A DNA stretch of 18,316 nt from Alistipes sp. (GCA_029051915.1 JAIDKM010000355.1:1-18316), one strand, 5' to 3'. Numbered from the stretch's first letter, positions 1 to 7,846 are shown. Numbers and translations: made by a program. The notes: generated by a model from the sequence alone, not told the origin.

Positions 1-86
1 CATTTCGAAAGCCGTTTGTCCGCGCAACATTTGTCGAACAAGCCTCCCCCGGCAAGCCCGGCCGTAGAAAATTTCGTCCGTTTTAT

Positions 87-117
87 GTTGTTATTTCCAA
101 TAAATTACATAACTTTG
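87..117 (+). promoter_or_regulatory. Bacteroidetes-type promoter-like site facing the recombinase 3' end
   Basis: GTTG at 87-90 and TAACTTTG at 110-117 are separated by 19 nt. They fit the Bacteroidetes -33 (TTTG) and -7 (TAnnTTTG) consensus with one mismatch in the -33 element. Transcription would start near 124 and run straight into the hairpin at 128-150. No open frame follows. The role is unknown: it could be a small antisense RNA, or a remnant promoter of an integrated element. Confidence 0.4.
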
Positions 118-127
118 CAAGCATAAA

Positions 128-150
128 TATTTCTCTTACGGAGAGAAATA
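128..150. repeat. 9-bp perfect inverted repeat (hairpin)
   Basis: TATTTCTCT (128-136) and AGAGAAATA (142-150) are perfect reverse complements around the 5-nt spacer TACGG. The right arm is also part of an alternative pairing: ACGGAGAGAA (138-147) is the exact reverse complement of TTCTCTCCGT (183-192). The two pairings exclude each other. This could be an RNA leader structure or recombinase-binding sites near the integrase gene; the sequence does not decide between them. Confidence 0.5.
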
Positions 151-320
151 GTCTGTTGCACAACATCTTATCTTGTTTTTCATTCTCTCCGTCAACCGAT
201 CGAAACTGCCTGTCCGACCTGCGTCTCCGCCCGCTCCCGTTTATTCTGCACCTACCGATGATCGCGATCGGATAATCGACTTTTGCTGAAAAACGCGATT
301 TGCAGGCGACTCGATCCGAC

Positions 321-361
321 AAAAAAAATTCTCCTCCAAGACGATCTTTCTTGAAGGAGAA
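321..361 (-). terminator. Rho-independent terminator of the recombinase gene
   Basis: Left arm 329-341 and right arm 349-361 form a 13-bp stem with one non-Watson-Crick position and a 7-nt loop. On the minus strand the hairpin is followed by eight consecutive T (321-328 on the plus strand is all A). It lies 24 nt after the recombinase stop codon. Confidence 0.85.
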
Positions 362-384
362 ATGCTGAACCGGCTGAGCTGGAA

Positions 385-1590
385 TTACAGAGCGTTCAGA
401 ATCCTGCTGTTCGCCTTGTCGACGGCCGATGTATCCAAAGAAGCGAGATAGATCCGGGTGGTCTTCTCCGAATCGTGCCCCATTGCCTCGCTGATGGTCG
501 CAAGCGGAATGTTCCTGTTCCTGGCAATGGAAGCCCATCCGTGGCGAGCGACGTTGCTGGTCAGAGGAACGCTCAATCCCAATTTTTCTCCGAGTTTCTT
601 CAACTTGTCGTTGACCAAATGCGCCGCATTCCTGTACTGCCGGCGAGCGTCGGCATTCATGTCCCGGATTATCGGCAACAGATAAGGTGTGCCGTTCGTA
701 TTGTATTTGCTGACGATCTCCTGCATGGGCTTTTCCCATTTGATGAACAACTGCTGCCCGGTCTTCTGCCTGCGATAAGAGAGTATGCCGTTCTGCAAAT
801 CTTTCTTCTTCAGGTAAGCCATGTCGACGAACGACATTCCTCGGGTATAGAAGGAGAACATGAAAATGTCCCGAGCGAAATCCATCGCCGGAGACCGGGA
901 CAAATCCAGATCACGGATCTGACGGATGACATGCAAGGGAACGGCCCGCTTGATCGTTTTGCCGATGCCCGTGTAGACGTACTTGAACGGCTCGCGCTGG
1001 AGGGTCATCTTCTTTTCGACGGCCCGGTTATAAATGGCCCGCAAACCCCGCATGTAGTAGGAGGAGGTATTGGGACATACTCCTCTCGATTTGAGATAAG
1101 TTTCATACTCGATCATCAGGTCGGAGTCCACCTCCTCCCAAGCCACCTCGTTTTCCCCGCGGAAACGCCCGAAACTGTTCATGATGGTCGCGTAGCGTTC
1201 GCTTGTACGGTTTTTCCCGATCTGTCTGAGCTGCCCGATGAGCTTTCGAGCAAAAGAGAGAAAGCCTTCGCAGGCCGAAGGCGCAAGATAGAGTGCGGCC
1301 ACGTCTGCGGCGGTATAGCCCTCGCCCGCACGATCCAGCAGATCGATGATGCGTTCCAATCGGTTTTTGTCCTCCGCAATCCGGCTCCTCAATGCCACGA
1401 GGTAAGCGCGTCGAGGCCCCTCGCAATTCGACAGGAGGACTCCTGCATGCAACGCACTCCACTCCGACGCAAATAATTTATGACCGCTGTTGATCTGCCG
1501 GGCTATGCGATTGTGGATGATTCGATAGAACAATGCACCTTCCCGATCCGAGACAGAAGAGGTTCGGAATTTTACTTTTACGGTTGCCAT
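385..1590 (-). CDS. Tyrosine-type site-specific recombinase/integrase
   Basis: This 401-residue protein has the layout of Bacteroidetes integrases: an N-terminal arm-DNA-binding domain (about 1-95), a SAM-like core-binding domain (about 110-195) and a C-terminal catalytic domain (about 215-395). Visible catalytic residues are Arg250 (FYTRGMSF), Lys276 (RQKTG), Arg349-His350 (NVARHGW), His372 (AMGHDSEKTT) and the nucleophile Tyr381 (RIYLAS). The usual first His of the HxLR box is replaced (Asn346 at that place), as is common in this phylum's VARH-type enzymes. It would cut and rejoin DNA at att-like or inverted sites. No other phage or conjugative gene is in view, so it is either the end of an element extending left or an orphan recombinase. 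Base composition looks less GC-rich than the genes to the right, which is compatible with acquisition. A good terminator follows. Confidence 0.93.
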   Translation of the reverse strand: MATVKVKFRTSSVSDREGALFYRIIHNRIARQINSGHKLFASEWSALHAGVLLSNCEGPRRAYLVALRSRIAEDKNRLERIIDLLDRAGEGYTAADVAALYLAPSACEGFLSFARKLIGQLRQIGKNRTSERYATIMNSFGRFRGENEVAWEEVDSDLMIEYETYLKSRGVCPNTSSYYMRGLRAIYNRAVEKKMTLQREPFKYVYTGIGKTIKRAVPLHVIRQIRDLDLSRSPAMDFARDIFMFSFYTRGMSFVDMAYLKKKDLQNGILSYRRQKTGQQLFIKWEKPMQEIVSKYNTNGTPYLLPIIRDMNADARRQYRNAAHLVNDKLKKLGEKLGLSVPLTSNVARHGWASIARNRNIPLATISEAMGHDSEKTTRIYLASLDTSAVDKANSRILNAL

Positions 1591-1708
1591 ACGTTTGTTA
1601 TCTTAAAAAATTGCCAGGCAAGGTAACGAGGAAGCATACAATTCTATATTGGACCCCGATAACGCTGGAAGATCCGAGCGGTAGGCGACGGCGCACTGCT
1701 CCAACGAA

Positions 1709-1734
1709 AAAGCGACGGCTTTCGCCGTCGCTTT
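1709..1734 (-). terminator. Rho-independent terminator of the nucleoside transporter gene
   Basis: An 11-bp perfect stem, AAAGCGACGGC (1709-1719) with GCCGTCGCTTT (1724-1734), closes a TTTC loop. Read on the minus strand, the stem ends in a run of T (plus-strand A at 1707-1711) and lies about 110 nt past the transporter stop codon. It separates the transporter transcript from the recombinase gene. Confidence 0.8.
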
Positions 1735-1841
1735 GTTTATTCTATGGCCCGAACCGCCGAGCAACCGGCAGCGCACACTGCTCGTCCGCCGCGCCGCGCA
1801 ACCGGCAGCCCGCGCCGGAGGGCTCGGGACGCCAAAACGGA

Positions 1842-3122
1842 TCAGTGTTCGATCGTTCCGATCGCTTCCGGATCGTGTTTGTATTTGAATACCAGCGCAA
1901 AAACGATCGCCACACATAGCGCGTAGCCCGCAAATACGAGCCACGAGGCCGACCAGCCGGCCGTCTGTTCCGCGATCGTCGGTTGCGAGTAGACCAGCTT
2001 GTCGACCACGGCTTGCGCTCCGAGCGTTCCGATCGTGGCTCCGATGCCGTTGGTCATAATCATGAAGAGTCCCTGCGCCGAGGAGCGGATCGTCGTGTCG
2101 GTTTCTTTGTTCACAAAGAGCGAGCCCGAAATGTTGAAGAAGTCGAACGCCACACCGTATACGATCATCGAGAGGATGAACATCCACACGCCGGCGCCGG
2201 GGTTGCCCAGTCCGAACAGGCCGAAGCGGAGTACCCAGGCGAACATGGCCATGAGCATCACGTTTTTGATCCCGAATCGTTTCAGGCAGAACGGGATCAG
2301 CAGGATGCAGAGCGTCTCCGAAACCTGCGACAGCGAGATCAGCGCATTGGCATGGTTGGCGCCGAAGGTCGAGGCGTATTCGGGAATGTCGCGGAACGAC
2401 GTGATGAAAGGGTTGGCGAATCCGTTCGTTATCTGGAGCGAGACTCCCAGCAGCATCGAGAAGATGAAGAACAGCGCCATTTTCTTTTGTTTGAAAAGGG
2501 CGAAGGCCCGCAGGCCGAGTGCTTCGACCAGGCTCTTTTTCTCATCGCCGCGGCTCACGGGGCAGTCGGGCAACGTTACCGCATAGAGTGCCAGCGCCGT
2601 ACCCAGCACGGCACATTGTACGAATTGCATGTACGTCGTCTGGAATCCGGCGACGTCGCACACGAGCATCGAGCAGATGAAGCCCACGGTACCCCACACG
2701 CGGATCGGCGGGAACGACTTCACGGTGTCGAGTCCGCCGCTTTCGAGTACGCTGTAGGCTACCGAGTTGGACAAAGCGATCGTCGGCATGTAGAACGCCA
2801 CGCTCAGCGCATAGAGCGTGAAAAGGGTTCCGAACTGCACCCCCGCGCCTGCCGACCACGCATAGTAGCCGGCGCTTCCCATGAATAGGGCGGCCAGCAG
2901 GTGGCACAGTCCCAGCAGGCGTTGGGCCGGTATCCAGCGGTCGGCTACGATGCCGACGACGGCCGGCATGAAGATCGACACGATGCCCTGCATCGCATAG
3001 AAGATACCGATGTGGGCCGACAGACCGGCTTCGACCAGATACGTCCCCATCGACGTAAGATAGGCTCCCCAGATGGCGTACTGGAGGAAGTTCATGACTA
3101 TAAGACGGAACTTGATACCCAT
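1842..3122 (-). CDS. nupG: Nucleoside:H+ symporter, NupG/XapB type (MFS)
   Basis: This 426-residue inner-membrane protein has about 12 hydrophobic segments. It takes up nucleosides with protons for salvage. The match to E. coli NupG (recalled, not searched) runs the full length. Shared stretches include NFLQYAIWGAYLTSMG at the N-terminus, FMPAVVGIVADRW, FPPIRVWGTVGFI, FALFKQKKMALFFIFSMLLG, and SMIVYGVAFDFFNISGSLFV followed by NKE. The start at 3122 (MGIKFRLIV) is chosen because family homology begins exactly there. The frame stays open far upstream, but that part runs antisense through the tRNA and the peptidase gene. The gene is monocistronic: divergent tRNA upstream, terminator downstream. 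Nucleoside specificity within the NupG/XapB family cannot be read from the sequence. Confidence 0.92.
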   Translation of the reverse strand: MGIKFRLIVMNFLQYAIWGAYLTSMGTYLVEAGLSAHIGIFYAMQGIVSIFMPAVVGIVADRWIPAQRLLGLCHLLAALFMGSAGYYAWSAGAGVQFGTLFTLYALSVAFYMPTIALSNSVAYSVLESGGLDTVKSFPPIRVWGTVGFICSMLVCDVAGFQTTYMQFVQCAVLGTALALYAVTLPDCPVSRGDEKKSLVEALGLRAFALFKQKKMALFFIFSMLLGVSLQITNGFANPFITSFRDIPEYASTFGANHANALISLSQVSETLCILLIPFCLKRFGIKNVMLMAMFAWVLRFGLFGLGNPGAGVWMFILSMIVYGVAFDFFNISGSLFVNKETDTTIRSSAQGLFMIMTNGIGATIGTLGAQAVVDKLVYSQPTIAEQTAGWSASWLVFAGYALCVAIVFALVFKYKHDPEAIGTIEH

Positions 3123-3165
3123 AGGCGTATAGTTTTTTGTTGTGGTTTTCCGTTGGCTGTAAAAA

Positions 3166-3173
3166 CAAATGTA
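3166..3173 (-). promoter_or_regulatory. Possible -7 box for the nucleoside transporter
   Basis: The minus strand reads TACATTTG here, a full match to TAnnTTTG. It lies 43 nt upstream of the ATG. I see no convincing TTTG at the expected -33 distance, so the assignment is tentative. Confidence 0.35.
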
Positions 3174-3195
3174 TAAAAAATTTTTCAGAAAATTC

Positions 3196-3226
3196 TTTGC
3201 ATTTGCAAAATAAAGTTCTACTTTTG
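3196..3226 (+). promoter_or_regulatory. Promoter of tRNA-Gln
   Basis: TTTG at 3196-3199 and TACTTTTG at 3219-3226, separated by 19 nt, match the Bacteroidetes -33/-7 consensus without a mismatch. The predicted start point is within about 10 nt of the mature tRNA 5' end at 3240. Confidence 0.7.
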
Positions 3227-3239
3227 CACTCACAAAAAT

Positions 3240-3310
3240 TGAGCTATGGTGTAATGGTAACACAACAGATTCTGGTCCTGTTATTCCAGGTTCGAATCCT
3301 GGTAGCTCAA
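3240..3310 (+). tRNA. tRNA-Gln (anticodon CTG)
   Basis: This is a 71-nt cloverleaf. Acceptor arms TGAGCTA (3240-3246) and TAGCTCA (3303-3309) pair perfectly. The D-stem is GTGT/ACAC, the T-arm is CCAGG-TTCGAAT-CCTGG, the variable loop has 4 nt and the discriminator is A3310. The anticodon loop TTCTGGT (3270-3276) places CTG at 34-36, which reads the Gln codon CAG. The CCA end is not encoded. The anticodon stem ACAGA (3265-3269)/CCTGT (3277-3281) pairs except for an A31-C39 mismatch next to the loop. A strong promoter precedes it and a hairpin terminator follows. Confidence 0.95.
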
Positions 3311-3319
3311 CAGATCGGG

Positions 3320-3350
3320 AAAAAGGAGAGGTCGCAGACTTCTCCTTTTT
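3320..3350. terminator. Bidirectional terminator after the tRNA
   Basis: AAAAAGGAGA (3320-3329) and TCTCCTTTTT (3341-3350) form a 10-bp stem with an 11-nt loop that itself contains GTC/GAC. The stem carries T runs at its 3' side on both strands. It ends the tRNA transcript and can back up termination of the convergent peptidase operon. Confidence 0.8.
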
Positions 3351-3387
3351 CGTTGTCGGCCCGTCGTTTGGTCGTGTCGCGGGCATC

Positions 3388-3417
3388 AAAAATTCGCGCG
3401 GCCCGAAGACCGCGCGA
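3388..3417 (-). terminator. Terminator of the dcp operon
   Basis: On the minus strand CGCGCGG and CCGCGCG pair around an 8-nt loop (plus coordinates about 3395-3416). They are followed by AATTTTT (plus-strand AAAAATT at 3388-3394). It lies just past the peptidase stop codon at 3428. Confidence 0.7.
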
Positions 3418-3442
3418 TTCTCAGTTTTCAGTTCTCTTTCAG
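3415..3442 (-). repeat. Short A-rich gene-end repeat (copy 1)
   Basis: The minus strand carries GAACTGAAAACTGAGAA here, overlapping the last codons and stop of the upstream peptidase gene. It matches the copy in the last codons of rsmE (GAACTGAAAACCGAGAA) at 16 of 17 positions. Confidence 0.5.
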
Positions 3443-5548
3443 CCCCATCTTTTCGATCAGGGCCCGGGTTTCGGGTTTGTGGCCGCGGAAGCGGACATAG
3501 AGCGTCATCGGATCTTCCGTGCCTCCTTTCGAGAGGATGTTGTCGCGGAACGATCCCGAGACCTCGCGGTTGAAGATTCCCTTCTCCTTGAAGAGCGAGA
3601 AGGCGTCGGCTTCCAGCACCTCGGCCCATTTGTAGCCATAGTAACCGGCAGCGTATCCGCCGGCGAAGATGTGGCTGAACGAGGGTGCCATCGCCGTGCC
3701 TTCCACTGCGGGAAGCACCTGCGTCGGGGCCATCGATTCGCGTTCGAAAGCCACGACGTCGCCCTCGAACGGTTCGGCGATCGTATGCCAGGCCATGTCG
3801 GTCATGCCGAACGAAAGTTGCCGGACGTTGCCGTAGGCCGCCAGGAAGTTCTTGGCCGCCACGATGCTCTCCACCACCTCGGCCGGAATGGGTTCGCCCG
3901 TGCGGTAGTGCACGGCCCACAGGTCGAGGAACTCTTTTTCCGTCGCCCAGTTCTCCAGGATCTGCGAGGGCAGCTCCACGAAGTCGCGGTAGACGCTCGT
4001 GCCGGTCTGCGATTCGTAGCGGCCTTCGCCCAGCATGCCGTGGAGCGAGTGGCCGAATTCATGCAGGAAGGTCTCCACTTCGTCGAATGTCAGCAGCGAG
4101 GGAGTATCTTCGGTCGGCTTCGTGAAGTTCATCACCAGCGACACCAGCGGGCGCGTCTCCACGCCGTCTTCGATCTTCGCACCCCGGAATTCGGTCATCC
4201 AGGCTCCCGAGCGCTTCGATGCCCGGGGGAAGAAGTCGAGGTAGAGCACCGCCATGAAGCGGCCTTTCTCGTCGGTTACGTCGTAGGCCGTTACTTCGGG
4301 GTGGTAGACATCGATTCCGGTGTTGGGCGTGAAGTTGAGTCCGTAGAGTTTGTTCGCCAGCAGGAAGACTCCGTTCTTCACGTTTTCCAGCAGGAAGTAG
4401 GGTTTCACCACTTCGTCGTTGAGGGCATACTTCGCATCGCGGTATTTCTGGCTGTAGTAGGCCCAGTCCCACGGCATCAGCTCGCCTGCGAACCCGAGCG
4501 AGGCCGCGTAGTCGGCCACCGTCTTGCGGTCTTGGTCGGCGTAGGCTTTCGTCTCGTCGAGCAGTTCTTGCAGGAAGGCCGTTACCGTCGGCGTGTCGCC
4601 GGCCATGCGGCGCTCCAATACGTAGTCGGCATAGCAGTCGTAGCCCAGCAGGTTGGCGATCTTCAGACGCGTATTGGCGATCTTCTTCACGATCTCCGTG
4701 TTGTCGAACTCGCCGCCCAGCGCCCGCGAGTTGTAGGCGCGCCAGAGCTTCTCTTTCAGCTTGCGGTTCGACGAATAAGTCAGAAACGGCACATAGCTCG
4801 GGGCCTGCAGCGTTACCGTCCAGCCTTTTTCGCCGCGGGCCGCCGCTTCGGCCGCCAGTCCCTCCCGTACGAAAGCGGGCAGCTCGGCGACCTGGCGGGG
4901 ATCGGTGATGCGCAGCTCGAAGGCGTTGGTCGCCGCCAGCGCGTTCTGGCCGAACTTCAGCGTCAGCGCCGACAGTTCGTTGGTATACTGGCGGTAGAGT
5001 TCCTTGTCTTCGTCGTTGAGGGCCGCGCCGTTGCGGGCGAAGCGCTTGTAGGTATCTTCCAGCAGACGGATCTCCTCGATCGTTCCGGACCCCTTGCTCT
5101 CGTAGACGGCTTTCACGCGTTCGAACAGTGCGGGATTCAGCGAGATGTCGTTCGCGAGTTCGGTCAGCTTGGGCTGCACGCGCAGGGCGATCTCCTGCAT
5201 CTCGTCCGAGGCGTCGGCCTCCAGCAGGTTGTAGAAGATGCCCTCGATGCGGCCGAGCAGCGCACCGCTGCGCTCCAGCGCCACGATCGTGTTGCCGAAC
5301 GTCGGGCGGGCGGGGTTGGCGACGATCGCCTCGATCTCGGCACGCTGGCAGGCGATCGCCGCGTCGAAGGCGGGTTCGTAGTGGCGGAGCTCGATTTTCG
5401 AGAAGGGCGGCGTGGCGTGGGGCGTCTCCCACTCCGCCAGCAGAGGATTGGTCGTATCCAGCTCGGGCAGCTGGGCCCGGGGGATCGAGTTGTCGGCGCA
5501 TCCGGCCGCGAAGGCTGCAAAGGTCATAAGCCAAAGTGCTTTTTTCAT
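3428..5548 (-). CDS. dcp: M3 family metallopeptidase lipoprotein (peptidyl-dipeptidase Dcp-like), copy 2
   Basis: This 706-residue zinc peptidase is expected to remove dipeptides from the C-termini of short peptides. The N-terminus is a lipoprotein signal: basic start, hydrophobic stretch and lipobox ending FAAGC, with Cys17 as the lipidated residue. The mature enzyme should therefore be membrane-anchored on the periplasmic side. The zinc site is H496-E497-F498-G499-H500 with Glu525 (DFVELPSQ) as third ligand. The segment GGYAAGYYGYKWAEVL near the C-terminus is the substrate-lid region typical of Dcp/oligopeptidase A. Length matches Dcp (about 680-720). It is the second gene of a two-gene operon, 36 nt after its paralog. 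The final residues and stop (LKEN*) fall inside a short dispersed repeat. An oligopeptidase A-like cleavage preference cannot be excluded. Confidence 0.93.
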   Translation of the reverse strand: MKKALWLMTFAAFAAGCADNSIPRAQLPELDTTNPLLAEWETPHATPPFSKIELRHYEPAFDAAIACQRAEIEAIVANPARPTFGNTIVALERSGALLGRIEGIFYNLLEADASDEMQEIALRVQPKLTELANDISLNPALFERVKAVYESKGSGTIEEIRLLEDTYKRFARNGAALNDEDKELYRQYTNELSALTLKFGQNALAATNAFELRITDPRQVAELPAFVREGLAAEAAARGEKGWTVTLQAPSYVPFLTYSSNRKLKEKLWRAYNSRALGGEFDNTEIVKKIANTRLKIANLLGYDCYADYVLERRMAGDTPTVTAFLQELLDETKAYADQDRKTVADYAASLGFAGELMPWDWAYYSQKYRDAKYALNDEVVKPYFLLENVKNGVFLLANKLYGLNFTPNTGIDVYHPEVTAYDVTDEKGRFMAVLYLDFFPRASKRSGAWMTEFRGAKIEDGVETRPLVSLVMNFTKPTEDTPSLLTFDEVETFLHEFGHSLHGMLGEGRYESQTGTSVYRDFVELPSQILENWATEKEFLDLWAVHYRTGEPIPAEVVESIVAAKNFLAAYGNVRQLSFGMTDMAWHTIAEPFEGDVVAFERESMAPTQVLPAVEGTAMAPSFSHIFAGGYAAGYYGYKWAEVLEADAFSLFKEKGIFNREVSGSFRDNILSKGGTEDPMTLYVRFRGHKPETRALIEKMGLKEN

Positions 5549-5584
5549 GGTTCAGCGATGATTTTGGGGTTTCTTCGGTTTGTC

Positions 5585-7759
5585 TTATTCTTTCGGGGCG
5601 GGCAGTTCTTCGATCGGAGCGACTGCCAGCGAATCGGGCTCGGGCGCAGGTGCGGGGCGCTCCATCAAACCCCGCGCCACGAGCATCGCCGTCTTGTCGG
5701 GATCCTGCCCGCGGAAGGTGCGGTAGAGGGTCATGCCGTCCTCCGAACCGCCGCGCGAGAGGAGCCGGCGGAAGCGGGCGGCGGTCTGCTTGTCGAAGAG
5801 GTCGCCGCTCTGGCGGAACGCCTCGAAAGCATCCTTGTCGAGCACCTCGGCCCAGGTGTAGAAGTAGTAGCCGGCCGAGTATCCGCCGTCGAAGATGTGG
5901 CTGAAGTAGGGATAGCGGTAGCGCGGCTCGATCTGCGGAATCAGGCCCCGTTTTTCGTGGAGCGCATGGCGCTCGAAAGCCTCGACGTCGAACGGCTCGT
6001 AGTGCTCGATGGAGTGGATGTCCATGTCCGAAAGCGACGCGGCGATGAGCTCCGTGGTGGCGAAGCCCTGGTTGAAGAGGGTGCTGCGCCGCAGCTTCTC
6101 GACCAGCGCGGCGGGAATCACCTCGTCGGTGCGATAGTGCACGGCGTAGTGCTTCAGCATCTCGGGCTCGAACGCCCAGTTCTCCATCACCTGCGAGGGC
6201 AGCTCCACGAAGTCGCCCTCGACCTCGGAGAGGCCGCGGTACTTCACGTCGTGGAACAAGAAGTGGAGCGCATGGCCGAACTCGTGGAAGATCGTGCCGG
6301 CCTCGTCGAGCGTCAGCAGCGCGGGCGTATTGCGTGTGGGGCGCGTGAAGTTGGCGACGATCGAGACGACGGGAGCGATGCGGGCGCCCTGGTCGTCGTA
6401 GCCCTGCTCCACGTAGTAGCCGCACCAGGCGCCCTGGCTCTTGCCCTCGCGCGGGAAGTAGTCGAAGTAGACGATGCCCAGATGCGACTCGTCGGCGTCG
6501 AGCACCTCGTAGGCCGTAACCTCGGAGTGGTAGACCGGCACGGCGACGGGCCGGAACGTGATGCCGTACAAGCGGTTGGCCAGGAAGAAGACGCCCGTCT
6601 GCACGTTCTCCAGCGAGAAGTAGGGCGTGAGCATCTCCTCGTCGAGCGAGTAGTTTTTCTTACGCAGCTTCTCGGCGTAGTACCACCAGTCCCACGACGC
6701 GAACTCCCCGTCGGGGTAGTCGGCCTTGAAAAGCTCCTCCATCTCGGCCAGCTCGCCTTGGGCCCGTTCGAGCGCCGGAGTCCAGATCTCGTTGAGCAGG
6801 GAGTAGACCGCGGCGGGCGTGCCGGCCATCTGGTCGTCGGTAACGTAGGCGGCGTAGGAGGGGTAGCCCAGGAGATGGGCTTTCTCGGCGCGCAGCCGCA
6901 CGAAGTCGTTGACCAGCTGCCGGTTGTCGAACTCGTCGCCGTGGCTGCCGCGGCCGAGGTAGGCCTTGTAGACCGTTTCGCGCAGGTCGCGGCGCTTCGA
7001 ATAAGTGAGCAACGGGAGCATGCTGGGTTTGTGGAGCGTGAAGACGTATTTCCCGCTGCGGCCCATCTCCTGCGCCTTGTCGCGTGCCAGATCGCGGGCG
7101 TTGGAGGGGATGCCGTCGAGATCGTCGGCCGTGAGTTCGAGGACGAAGTTGTTGTTCTCGGCCAGGAGATTGGCCCCGAACTTCACGGAGACGAGCGCCA
7201 GCTCCTCGTTGATCTCCTTCAACCGGGCCTTCTGCGCCTCGTCGAGCAAGGCTCCCGAGCGGACGAAGCTGCGGTAGGTCTTCTCCAGGAGCCGGCTTTC
7301 GTCGGGGCCCAGTCCGAGCTCCCGGCGCCGGTCGTAGACCGATTTGACTTTCTCGAACAACGACGCGTTCATGCCGATCTTGTCGGCGTGGGCGGTCAGC
7401 AGAGGCATGGCCTGCTCCTGCAAGGCGCGCAGCTCCTCGCTGCTCTCGGCCTCGCAGAGCATGCCGAAGACCAGCCCGACCTGCGAGAGCATCCGCCCCG
7501 AACGGTCGTAGGCGAGGATGACGTTTTCGAACGTGGGTTCGTCGTGGTTGCCGACGATGGCATCGATCTCGGCGTCGTGGAGCGAGATGCCCCGCTCGAA
7601 GGCGGGCATGAAGTGCGCCGGCACGATCCGGTCGAAAGGAGGCACGCCGTAGGGCGTATCCCATGCGGAGAAAAAGGGATTCTCCGCGGTTTTCTTCTCC
7701 GAAGTGCAAGATCCGAACATAAGCAGAGCGAGTGTTGCGAACGATACGATACGTTTCAT
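5585..7759 (-). CDS. dcp: M3 family metallopeptidase lipoprotein (peptidyl-dipeptidase Dcp-like), copy 1
   Basis: This 724-residue paralog of the following gene has the same architecture and cleaves small peptides at the cell envelope. Its signal peptide ends in a lipobox-like FGSC with Cys18. The zinc site is H492-E493-F494-G495-H496 (FHEFGHALHF), with Glu519 in GDFVELPSQ as third ligand. GGYSAGYYFYTWAEVL forms the C-terminal substrate region. Unlike its neighbour, it ends in a Pro/Ala/Glu-rich tail (about residues 697-724) outside the catalytic fold. It is the promoter-proximal gene of the pair, divergent from rsmE. Duplication followed by divergence is the simplest explanation. Whether the two differ in substrate range cannot be seen. 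Confidence 0.93.
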   Translation of the reverse strand: MKRIVSFATLALLMFGSCTSEKKTAENPFFSAWDTPYGVPPFDRIVPAHFMPAFERGISLHDAEIDAIVGNHDEPTFENVILAYDRSGRMLSQVGLVFGMLCEAESSEELRALQEQAMPLLTAHADKIGMNASLFEKVKSVYDRRRELGLGPDESRLLEKTYRSFVRSGALLDEAQKARLKEINEELALVSVKFGANLLAENNNFVLELTADDLDGIPSNARDLARDKAQEMGRSGKYVFTLHKPSMLPLLTYSKRRDLRETVYKAYLGRGSHGDEFDNRQLVNDFVRLRAEKAHLLGYPSYAAYVTDDQMAGTPAAVYSLLNEIWTPALERAQGELAEMEELFKADYPDGEFASWDWWYYAEKLRKKNYSLDEEMLTPYFSLENVQTGVFFLANRLYGITFRPVAVPVYHSEVTAYEVLDADESHLGIVYFDYFPREGKSQGAWCGYYVEQGYDDQGARIAPVVSIVANFTRPTRNTPALLTLDEAGTIFHEFGHALHFLFHDVKYRGLSEVEGDFVELPSQVMENWAFEPEMLKHYAVHYRTDEVIPAALVEKLRRSTLFNQGFATTELIAASLSDMDIHSIEHYEPFDVEAFERHALHEKRGLIPQIEPRYRYPYFSHIFDGGYSAGYYFYTWAEVLDKDAFEAFRQSGDLFDKQTAARFRRLLSRGGSEDGMTLYRTFRGQDPDKTAMLVARGLMERPAPAPEPDSLAVAPIEELPAPKE

Positions 7760-7806
7760 ACGTTTATTTATATTGAATTTTTAGTCCACTTTTATCCATA
7801 AATATA

Positions 7807-7814
7807 TACCTTTG
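7807..7814 (+). promoter_or_regulatory. Candidate -7 box of rsmE
   Basis: TACCTTTG fits TAnnTTTG and lies 57 nt before the rsmE ATG. No good -33 TTTG is present at the usual distance, so confidence is limited. Confidence 0.4.
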
Positions 7815-7846
7815 CGCCGGCAGCGGAGCCGAACTTTCGCAATTCG

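Larger units (their letters stand above)
1..321. other. Non-coding stretch downstream of the recombinase gene
   Basis: I see no convincing protein-coding gene here. The stretch holds a Bacteroidetes-type promoter-like site pointing right (87-117), a 9-bp perfect hairpin (128-150), a second overlapping inverted repeat (138-147 with 183-192) and a short dyad TGTTG-CA-CAACA (154-165). The only ATG soon after the promoter (258) opens a five-codon frame, so any transcript would be non-coding and antisense to the end of the recombinase gene. A short palindrome ATCGCGAT lies at 261-268. The window begins inside this region, so a gene or element boundary to the left cannot be judged. Confidence 0.6.

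Noticed and set aside
3123..3920. N-terminal extension of the nucleoside transporter frame by about 266 residues
   Set aside because: The extension is antisense to the tRNA and the peptidase gene, and family homology starts at 3122.
3137..7801. A plus-strand open frame of about 1550 codons antisense to both peptidase genes
   Set aside because: It arises from GC-rich codon bias opposite two genuine M3 peptidases. It starts inside the tRNA promoter region, translates the tRNA and shows no protein family features.
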